A stretch of 64,000 nucleotides of DNA from Albugo candida (taxonomy: Eukaryota > Oomycota > Peronosporomycetes > Albuginales > Albuginaceae). Both the position numbers and the translations under genes were made by a program. Below the pieces are notes generated by a model. The model ran no database searches and was not told where the DNA came from. It saw only the letters and a list, made by a program, of their open reading frames with translations. The stretch is taken from NCBI GenBank assembly GCA_905220665.1, contig CAJNAR010000157.1:310001-374000 (forward strand), in the 5' to 3' direction. Positions 56,001 to 64,000 of this stretch are shown piece after piece; position 1 is the first letter of the stretch, and each line of letters opens with the position of its first letter.

Positions 56001-56770
56001 CGCTGCTCGTCGGTGAATTCTTGCTTAGACTTTGTATAGCCGAATGTGATGAAAGGTACTTTATTTTGTTCTAGAAGCAGCAGCATCTCATCCATCGTTT
56101 TAAGTGTATAGGTTACATTTCCATACCACAAGGATGCGGTGTCACATTTCTGACGCGGTTGGGCGATATTCGATGCTTCTTCGGTGTTTTTTCTTCGTTT
56201 TGACTTTTGTGTGCGGAGAAATGAGCAATTACGACTGACAAGGTGCTGCTCAAACTTCAAAATGTACCAAGGCGGATTTAAGCGAACCTCACGACCGCAG
56301 CGACAATAAAGAGTTCGACCATCCCTCGAGAAATCGTAAACAGCTGGATGATGTTGTATCATTTTCATCTTGTCTTCTCGACGAAGATAATGCACCATTT
56401 CATCTTCTTTTTCCAGCGTTTGTAGTGAATGATGTGAATTATCTCCTACCTCTGCATTTGAGACAATTTCGTTTGATTCTTTACAATTCTCATCTTTTTC
56501 AATTTCCGATAATGTTGTAGCTTGCGTTTTGAGCGTCGACTGTAGGATTGCCATTTCGCTTTGCTGAGGCGAATCCTTGGGTGTGGATTTGTATGCGGCA
56601 TTTTCTTCCTTTTCAGTAAGAAAACAACCAGTGGAATCTGTTGAGGAAATATGCGAAGAATCAGCGTCTGTGGTTAACAGCGTGGTTGGCGCATTTGCCT
56701 TATCTGTCCAAAGACCTTCTTCATTATTCACAAGAAACTCGACATGCGAAACATTTTGGAACAGCTGCAT
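53081..56770 (-). CDS. large cysteine-rich protein with two-fold internal duplication, unknown function
   Basis: Single exon of 1229 aa from the first ATG (56770); the frame begins 24 bases earlier at a TTG. I do not recognise a named family. Two zinc-finger-like repeats near the N-terminus share C-x-C-x17-H-x4/5-C (C164/C166/H184/C190 and C291/C293/H311/C316, counted from the TTG). A module of about 250-270 residues then occurs twice (about 404-654 and 804-1072). It starts PC(P/S)GLR, runs through GGSR, LFP, a WxVDK box, C-x2-C with L, and ends RRGVG(M/K)QNM.Y and FCGR/LCGR. The modules are separated by a disordered Ser/Asp/His-rich linker. The module resembles what I recall from uncharacterised expanded proteins in Glomeromycota and some animals, possibly transposon-derived; this is memory, not a search. 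No signal peptide is seen. Confidence 0.75.
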   Translation of the reverse strand: MQLFQNVSHVEFLVNNEEGLWTDKANAPTTLLTTDADSSHISSTDSTGCFLTEKEENAAYKSTPKDSPQQSEMAILQSTLKTQATTLSEIEKDENCKESNEIVSNAEVGDNSHHSLQTLEKEDEMVHYLRREDKMKMIQHHPAVYDFSRDGRTLYCRCGREVRLNPPWYILKFEQHLVSRNCSFLRTQKSKRRKNTEEASNIAQPRQKCDTASLWYGNVTYTLKTMDEMLLLLEQNKVPFITFGYTKSKQEFTDEQRHRVINTLKEKGDRIERITPDGKYVECSCGQLVLLTVPWCLNKMYQHWEAKCLHNKTNSLLNDNKDTNRKSTSRRTKRITHSEKAHAFQSTLHATTRKNREQCLKRCKIKSSPTGNHRTVGLYQLREFHWEPFHLQRTVPCPGLRDQSIARYVTSSFQLMGGSRSRHKLTRMLFPHLFKSEKVQLHKVYQQLSRYQKLLLHDAMEAEALWFVDKDAKSIRSLKCHASVSRNKGERSCVACSELAAHPNLRAAVTSCAKRHVHTDANTKSRATRRLNSNQICSWLEMDFAMNEEYGQLLRDLFLIEIESSSALNMWIDMAEMGIHGEFDSHPAMIGLMESMAKLKDKERRGVGMQNMWYSSLLDKYMSSLASISAEACEFFQHHLCGRKQCVVNQNQPKETDGGLCVVDDKTVSKIHGQQIQQQSTDQRLYDMGSGTLSHQDHFTGLSDENDHSVMPNISIHDMPDVDFPAFTSTIAFSASEEPTESIRELDEAVENSLINHSSTLEKATSPAKHNDNDFHSSSSGDDLYAHPQPPALDVLPCSGLRGDKVDNYTMQAVQIIGGSRPKYVIAKELFPDAFVPGQKIRIQEQLNDEQKMILSDAVFGECFWRVDKRGKCVRSLYCSRHVPAKGLSSSRYSIATNDGLASDKSTESITPMIACRACNDLKSSANFRSVLSRAKASKEVENLKFLPSVYTESDPFLRKLSKNASFRALYRVLKLKVMEQVDSKKQITFWLRIAIMGLLGQFRTHPVFEALIESMVAMKDKTRRGVGKQNMRYAKPLDDFLNTLAAISMEAYEFFSVEFCGRTSRSQKIVQRRKLETLLQADANGFEKPKDSHHPSSALLDPAAISYSNEKNGTPTSLCSSLIASNYLLNEESPQIGHHECVPEKNTNAFLIPDPDDQLVANCSSSAGEAIGSHNFIDQMIEAHLDVGHDELQLPPFEENLLKFQSAIPFRGGVTENHPIFDPNQFPS

Positions 56771-59700
56771 GATGACTGGGCTAGTTCCAGCCAATCATAC
56801 CATTAAGAAGGCTGGTATAATCACAACTTGATCCGTGGATCAAGCAATGATTATTCGTCCATGACGGAACTTTCGGCTGATATTCGACCATGATGTGGCC
56901 ACAACTGCGATTGTACTATTCAAGCAAGTTCAACGCTAAAGTATCATGGTTGATATGATGTTGTGACTGTATCGTATGTACCGCGACCGAGCACGATATA
57001 AGCTATTTTGGAGAGCACACTTTATGATTTAGGCTGTAAGATTTGCCTCATATATTCAATTCCGATTCTATGGGTGTCTGGGAGCACTGGGCTCATATAT
57101 CATCTAAATCAGCGCAAGTTCATTTTGGCTACCTCCGATGATTGAGATATTTGGCAGCGTAGTTGTTTCTTATTAGTCTGATAATACTAGCGTCTCGCTG
57201 ATGATCAATACATGCTGGAGTTGAAGCTACTACACAATAACTACTTACCCATCTTTGAACCAGCTTTCAGATATTAGGTCTTTCCCGCTGGACGTCACGA
57301 ATGGCCGCTTTGATTGAGCCGGCTTACTGTGGCACAATCTTTCTTGTGCTCACTAGAAATGTAGCTTCCTACCAGCGTACACGCCATACTTCTACGTGTT
57401 ATCAGAAGGGGGCAACGCTGTACAGCGAAATATATTGGAATAGAGGTACATTTGCTTCTTGCTGATGCATTGTATGTATGCTAAGTGATAAGCTCGAGCC
57501 GAGTGATACGGGAGCGTGAAATATAACGTGCCCTTGAACTTCAAACAATGGTTTGAAAGGCGCTGTATGAAAATTTTGTGACGTTATTCGCTGGCTGTGT
57601 CATCCTCCGCGAACCAATACTGAAATTACTGGTTAAACATTTTGAAGCTTCATACTACAATTCCGATGAATCATCAGTGCCTTCAATTCAACTTGAAGCG
57701 CGTGTTTCAGAGGCTGCAGGGAACGTTTATGACGAGCCAGGGACACATGAATTGTGGGCGATTTCGAGCTGTACTGAAATCCTTTCTAAATCGTTCACGT
57801 CCGACAACCTTATTGAATCGCAATTCGAAGACATGGAATTGTCTGATTTCCATCGACGAACACAAGTTATGTTGAGCTCAACTGCCACTGGCGAATAGTC
57901 TCTGCTGGTATGCCCAGGCGCACAGTGAAACGTTATAGATTCGTCGAAGAGGTTCTAGTTCAAAGTTGATATTATCATCGAATGAAGCTTTGTCTGGCCG
58001 GATGGAATGCCGAGATACTAGATCGAGTTTTTCGGGTCCAGTATGTTTTGCTTGAGAATACTGAGACACGAGAACGTCTACTTTAACGAGAGCAAGGGCG
58101 ATTTTCTTGAATCAAGCTTGGCACCAAATCCATCACAACTGTATTAGACGACAGCGTCAGCCTTCATTTGGCGTCTCTAAAAGCGATATCGAATCGTTTG
58201 TCAAGGATTCCTTAGTTGTAACAGCGGTGTCATTAATCCAAATTTTCATGTTACCAAGGCTCGATAGTCAGCAGAAAGTGACTGCAGAAGCGGATCGCCT
58301 ATCATCCAGTCCACGTTTTGGCGTAATGAATGCTTCAAACAATCATTGTATATCATCTTCGCTTAGTGTCGGTGTCTACAACACAGATCAGTCAATTAAA
58401 CGTTTTAAAAGCTCATTTTTTCCAACCTTCCGCAGTATCGAGTACTTTAATAATGTCTGAGCTAAACGTCGGTTTAGGTACACCGATGTTTAGCCATCGA
58501 ACGCTTTGATGGAAGTCTCTACTTTCTGCACTTATTTCAACAACCATGCAATGTATGATACAACAAAGACGTAAAGTGAAAATTCCTTGATGGAATTAGG
58601 AAAGGTTTGGTCTATTTTTTCGGATGCACATCGAATATAGTTGAGGCGATATCAGTGTATCTTTTGAAGGAAGACAATGACACCATACTTGATTGGATTG
58701 AATATATATCTTACAGAAAAATTAGGTTGATATTGTCACCAAACTGCTTGGATAGATCTTCAATATTGCATACGGCCGGTTAGCTGCATCGTAAGTTGCA
58801 ACGTACATCAAATATGGTATCGAGCAATAATAGTAAATGTGACAATATACAATATCATCGCCTAACATGAGGCCATTCAACATGCAAAACAGCATCTCTC
58901 ATCTTGTGACTCGTCAATAACCATTTTTTATTATCTTCACGATCCCGGTCCGACTTGCTAGTAGACTAACGAATTAATATGTAAAAATACAGCCAACGGC
59001 GGAGAATTTCCGGGTCGTTTTACTATCCCAAACATTGTTGAAGCAGCATAGATCTGGAACCATTGTCATCTCAGACCCCAGTCATATGAGATTAGCGATT
59101 CTACGACGATAAGCACACTTTTGGAAATTTTGTGATTTGATTGTTCCATTCCATACAAGTCGAGAAAATGTTTATTTTGTTGGAGGTCGATGGCGAGAAC
59201 CATTAGTTCACAATTGGAATGGCAATATCTTTCTGAGCACATAATCAAAATGTTTTTTTTTACTTATGTGCGCGTCTCAAAACACGCTGCGTTCTTCAAA
59301 ATTCCAGCATCCATCCTTCCACCAAGCTGAACCTCCATTCACACTACGGACAAAATATGAAAGCGCCAGTTATCCGTGATATGGTGAATCTCCAAAGCAT
59401 CGATTACGTATCGGTAGGTCAGAGTAGGAAGAAGATCAAAGCAGTATGACTTGTCACATCGAACGAATTAAACCATACAAATACCGTGTACAGACTCTAT
59501 ATGACTTTAGACAGCATTTATCACAACATTGGACCAGATGAAATGTGTCGGACTAGTGCAGTGTCATGAGCGCCATAGTATAAAGATTGGAGTGTTCCAT
59601 CTTGCTTTTATCACGCAAGTCTTGTCCTTCCTCTCGTCACTATAAATAACAAGATGACATCACATGGTATCATAATAGACATACTTAATCTGATTTGCAA

Positions 59701-60253
59701 GTCTACCTCGTTGATGTTTGGATCTCGGTAGAGGTCAAGACTACGGGGAAGATTCAAGACTAAGGACTGTAGTATTTCTGCGAACGCCACAGAAGAATGT
59801 CGATCGCGATATTAAAGTGCTCATTGGAATTTTGCATGTCAGAACACAATCGAAGAAAGGATCAGCACTACGACTTATTGCCTGAAAAATGAGACCGTAT
59901 GCTTGCAGTTAATATTATTTTTTTTGAAGTCATCCCTTGTGAAAACTCAGGCACTTATCAGGAACTTTAGCCAACAAGGTGGCATTTTGAAGTCTCCACA
60001 TCAGGAAATTACGCTGAAAGTGATGGTGAAATCTCCAAGCTAAAGTCTTTTCTCTGCCGCATAATGCACGAAACATCTGTGAGCACGCTGATCAATCAAC
60101 ATATGCAAATGGTTTCTGTGCCACAATCGACTTTGGTCGGATTCGAAATCACACTGAATTCCATATGACATATGTTTTGCGATCGAATAGTATGGATTGA
60201 TATTTTAACGTCATTAGAAATCAGAATCAAGTTCAAGTCTAGTGGCCGAGAGG
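56771..60253. other. 3.5-kb gene-poor region
   Basis: No supported gene. Two longish plus-strand frames (57578-57898 and 58107-58460) have no recognisable domain. I could not find splice sites that extend either of them convincingly. No sequence here matches the repeats at the left end. Many short AT-rich stretches and stop codons occur in all frames. Rab2 begins on the opposite strand to its right. Confidence 0.5.
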
Positions 60254-61175
<922 letters not shown>

Positions 61176-61396
61176 GACTGAAGGAAGTTGCTGCAAATTC
61201 TTATGCCTTCTACAGATAGAGTGTTCTCAATTTTTATTTTCAACTGATTGACTTGATCACCGTATACCTACAGGATGAACAAAAGTGCTTCTTTTTCGCC
61301 TCTTTGGATTGTTTTAAAGGTTCCTTTGCAATCTAACTTGGATCTAGTTACACTATATTAGGTTCTAGCTACATGATCTTGAGTGGTACACCTCAG

Positions 61397-61856
61397 TCAT
61401 TGATCTGTTGCACTTGGGCCGAGCTGGAGTAAAGCGCGCAAATTTTCTTTCGGTTGATTGAAAAAGACGTAATCTTTGAAAGCACTGCGATGAAAGGAAT
61501 CGAAAACTTTCTGCTTTGTTATCTCGCCTTCCATTAGCAGCTGGTCGACCGTACTCATTGCATCCTCGACCATAGAAAGCTATCAGAACGATATGATGTG
61601 AGCAGTAAGTCGATCCTCGTGCTAAATCCACTCTGACCTGCGCGGTTGTCTCTTGAAATCTCTCAAGAGCTTCTTCTTGTTGATGTAAATGCTTTTTTTC
61701 CATCAGCTGGTCGCATCTCTGAACGCTAGTACAGTTCGTCTGCTGACTATCTTGATCAACGATACAACCGTCTTCGATACCCAAAGACGCCAAAATTTGA
61801 GCGGCATGAAGCGAGGAATCATGTTGTGCCATCATAACCATTTCCTGTATATTCAT
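61397..61856 (-). CDS. small helical protein, unknown
   Basis: Two exons, 61856-61638 and 61579-61397 (intron 58 nt), give 133 aa. It is alpha-helical with an acidic middle (QQEEALERFQETTAQ) and no recognised family; the C-terminal part (TVDQLLMEGEITKQKVFD, then FFNQPKENLRALLQL) is compact. The same frame continues upstream past the ATG for about eleven more codons (RLENECESW) to an acceptor-like caatag. An exon read of ENLAENYAKALN could join there through a GC-AG donor near 61942, but I found no ATG for it. The true N-terminus may therefore be longer. It is the second of four consecutive minus-strand genes. Confidence 0.6.
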
Positions 61857-62031
61857 CCAAGATTCACACTCATTTTCCAGCCTATTGGACGTGAAAAGTA
61901 GAGTTGTGAACGAGTGTTGGCAGGCACGCAGCTTGCCTATTCAGAGCTTTTGCATAGTTTTCTGCAAGGTTTTCCAAGCATTGATTTTTCGGATTGGTCT
62001 TTTTTATCTTTCAACGTGTTTTATCAAATTT

Positions 62032-62731
62032 TTAGTTTCGCAATGGTTGTAGGAAACGCACATTCAATGTCATGGAGGGTGGATGGGTGATAAGGAAATC
62101 CTGGAATCCATCCTTTACAGCTTCTAAAGCTTTCTCCGCTACGCAAGAATCTCCTTAGATTCAAAAAGACGATAAAAGCAATGCGTACTAAGTTCGATAA
62201 TATCTTGTCGAGAGCTGTATCGAGAAAACTCCTTTTCGATTTTCTTGAGCTCAATCTTAACTTGATCCTGCAGCAAAAGATACAAATCCAAGTGCGGGGC
62301 TGCAGCCAAAGTAGCTTTGATCGCATTTGATCGTCCTTGATCGGCTTCTTTCTTTTCCTTTCTCTTAGAAGTTTGCAGTCGTCTCAATTTCCGTTTCTCG
62401 ACCATTTGATGTTGCGCCAGAAGCGCAGAAGTTGCTTTTGTTGCATCAATCGATCGCTTTCTTCGCCTTTTGACTTTAAAAGTGAAAGGTGCCTTTAGTG
62501 CATCATAATGCTTGAGTTTCTTGTCAGTTGGTGCATTTTCGTCGACAATGTCTTGTCGTTTCACTACCATCTCCTTTGCATTTTCTTCATCAAAAAATAC
62601 AAAGCCCCGACGAAGCACACGATGCGCTCTAAATGCGCTGTTTATTAGTAAGCGCGCATGAAGCATATTTACACGTACCTGAATGAGGTAAGAGGAGTTT
62701 CTCGACGGATAACTAGCGAGGAATATGACAT
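62032..62731 (-). CDS. basic helical protein, unknown
   Basis: Three exons, 62731-62679, 62637-62189 and 62138-62032, give 202 aa. Introns are 41 nt (with a clear gtacgt donor and tactaat branch) and 50 nt; the 41-nt one is among the shortest I call, and an alternative single-exon start is at 62666. The middle is very Lys/Arg-rich (FKVKRRRKRS, VEKRKLRRLQTSKRKEKKE), as in nucleolar or ribosome-biogenesis factors. The C-terminus ends ITHPPSMTLNVRFLQP. A ribosome-biogenesis role is only suggested by composition; I recognised no family. Confidence 0.6.
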
Positions 62732-62821
62732 ATTTCTACGAGAGTGAAACTTGTTGAAAGAGTCTATTGTATAAATTGATACTGTGCTCACTGAAACATT
62801 ATTATTTGGCTATTTAACATT

Positions 62822-63520
62822 CTAGACATTATAAGCATACAAGAGCGATGAGTTATTCGAACTGGTCGGCGACTGGCTTAGCCATCCTTTCAGAAGCAGC
62901 AATGCAGTCGAGTCTCCGTTTGATCCCCCTCGTTGCTGAGAAGTCCCACCGATATGCCGAGCTCGAGATCCGCCCAAATCGGTTGGTGACGACAACAAAA
63001 TAGTGCCAGCGGAAGCCGCAAGACTACTATCCAGCTGACTATGCGTTAGCATAGTCAGCTGATTTGATCGACTGCTGGCTCTTTTAACGTCAGAGGAGTT
63101 CATACGATTTTGCCGCGAGCTGAACATTCGAGGAGCGTTGGCTGTTGGTTCTTGATGGAAAGCCATGGTTACATGCGGATTGAAGTCGTAATCTTCCTGC
63201 TCGAATACACTGTCATGAGGCTGGTAGGATCGTAAACGAGCCCTGTACTTGGGACGTTCATCTTGATGGAACAGTACGAGCGCGGGTTTGTCGACATGAG
63301 ATCCAGTTGTATGTACAATGTCATCCTTACCAGACTTTACTCTGTAAGAAGCCGACGTGCGATGGCTCGAGTGCCTCTGTGCTTCTGTTGTCGGGTTAAA
63401 ACGTCTCCGAGATGAAGTGCACGTCCTAGCTCGTGAACGTCTTTTTGCTTCCGTTCGATCAGTTCGTATCGTGCTCGAGCACGTCGTACTACGATCCCTC
63501 GTTTGTTCGCTACTTCGCAT
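62822..63520 (-). CDS. uncharacterised disordered basic protein
   Basis: An open frame of 232 aa from MRSSEQTRD; it is open upstream to 63697 where a second candidate start exists. The product is Arg/Ser/Thr-rich in its first half (EAKRRSRARTCTSSRRRFN) and Ser/Gly-rich in its second. No domain is recognised, and low complexity means confident homology cannot be claimed. It may be a genuine gene or the 3' exon of one whose start lies further right. Confidence 0.4.
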   Translation of the reverse strand: MRSSEQTRDRSTTCSSTIRTDRTEAKRRSRARTCTSSRRRFNPTTEAQRHSSHRTSASYRVKSGKDDIVHTTGSHVDKPALVLFHQDERPKYRARLRSYQPHDSVFEQEDYDFNPHVTMAFHQEPTANAPRMFSSRQNRMNSSDVKRASSRSNQLTMLTHSQLDSSLAASAGTILLSSPTDLGGSRARHIGGTSQQRGGSNGDSTALLLLKGWLSQSPTSSNNSSLLYAYNV

Positions 63521-64000
63521 CGAGTTGAGTACGATCGATCGAGACACTGATTTTTTTGATTCGAGATAAAATATATACTCCAATGCGTTTGTTGGTCGCG
63601 TTTCACATGCGCATTTTGTACCTCGATGACGACAGGTTTTGCACCGACGAAGCCATGCTAATGTGAAAAGATAACGCAGAGAAATGCAGATCTGCATGCC
63701 GTTCTATTGATATGACGAAGAATTTGGTAGTGGGCACGAAAAAATCAACTCCCTGTAACAGTCAGATCATCTGATAGTATACCCTCCTGCCATAGAGCAC
63801 TGGCGAAACTTTACCTCTTGCCTGCCTTTGTGCATAGAATGAAAGGAGACGCTGTAACCAGTTGTGTAGAGGTCGATCGGAAGAACACAACAGCAAACAT
63901 CGTAATTCCTTACAATATTTCGATATAATTTATCCACCAAAGACGGATGGTGAAGTCGGCTGTTTAAAGGGTACATTTGATTTTCTCATAGTATGTGTGG
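63521..64000. other. right edge, no supported gene
   Basis: The left part may hold the N-terminal coding extension or leader of the basic-protein gene. The remainder shows no feature I can support; a 69-codon minus frame at 63767-63976 has no recognised motif. Confidence 0.4.

Noticed and set aside
57578..58460. Two plus-strand frames of 106 and 117 codons as genes
   Set aside because: No recognisable motif, no convincing splice links, and they lie in a stretch dense with stops.

Overview
This window is nuclear DNA of a eukaryote with compact genes and many very short introns (mostly 46-69 nt, GT-AG, with a few GC-AG candidates). The gene set points to an oomycete or close stramenopile: a SIG1/mastigoneme-like EGF protein, two GH81 beta-1,3-glucanases, an LRR + EF-hand + DUF4476 protein, a TTC29-type flagellar TPR protein, an HSF with a distant C-terminal coiled coil, and a CASTOR/POLLUX-type channel. 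The tight spacing and moderate AT content would suit an Albugo-like biotroph, but that genus-level guess is inference only. Exon structures below were worked out by hand from splice sites, reading phase and family conservation.

Left end (1-9.3 kb). Two ~950-bp copies (1-948 and 6574-7523) of a decayed element, possibly a Copia-type gag remnant, bracket a composite locus: a degraded phosphopantothenate-cysteine ligase (PPCS)-like stretch running without a stop into a lipase-3 domain and a zinc-knuckle tail (2.05-4.64 kb). A broken copy of the 5' end of a GSK3 gene (6.19-6.47 kb) lies just before the second repeat, and the intact GSK3 gene (7.64-9.30 kb) just after it.

Housekeeping block (9.4-21.5 kb). 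LRR/EF-hand/DUF4476 protein (-), mitochondrial inner-membrane peptidase 2 (-), farnesyl diphosphate synthase (+), VPS26C/DSCR3 (-), TTC29-like (+), and WDR33/Pfs2 with three C-terminal zinc knuckles (+).

Secreted block (21.6-30.5 kb). Two GH81 glucanases flank a SIG1/mastigoneme-like EGF protein and a six-exon coiled-coil gene.

Compact housekeeping run (30.8-41.3 kb). CCT-eta, malic enzyme and a coiled-coil/PH protein follow each other on + with gaps of about 65-110 bp; then come an ATG18/WIPI PROPPIN (-) and an MFSD1-like transporter (-).

Right half (41.3-64 kb). A 2.9-kb gene-poor gap, then HSF, a CASTOR/POLLUX channel, a DNAJC7-like TPR-J cochaperone, a JmjC oxygenase with an acidic/NLS insert and an 81-aa SWIB protein (all +). 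A large minus-strand gene encodes a two-fold internally duplicated, cysteine-rich protein of unknown function, the best candidate for something undescribed. After a 3.5-kb gene-poor gap come Rab2 (six short exons) and three small uncharacterised genes, all on -.

I recognised no tRNA, rRNA or CRISPR array, but I could not scan for them exhaustively.
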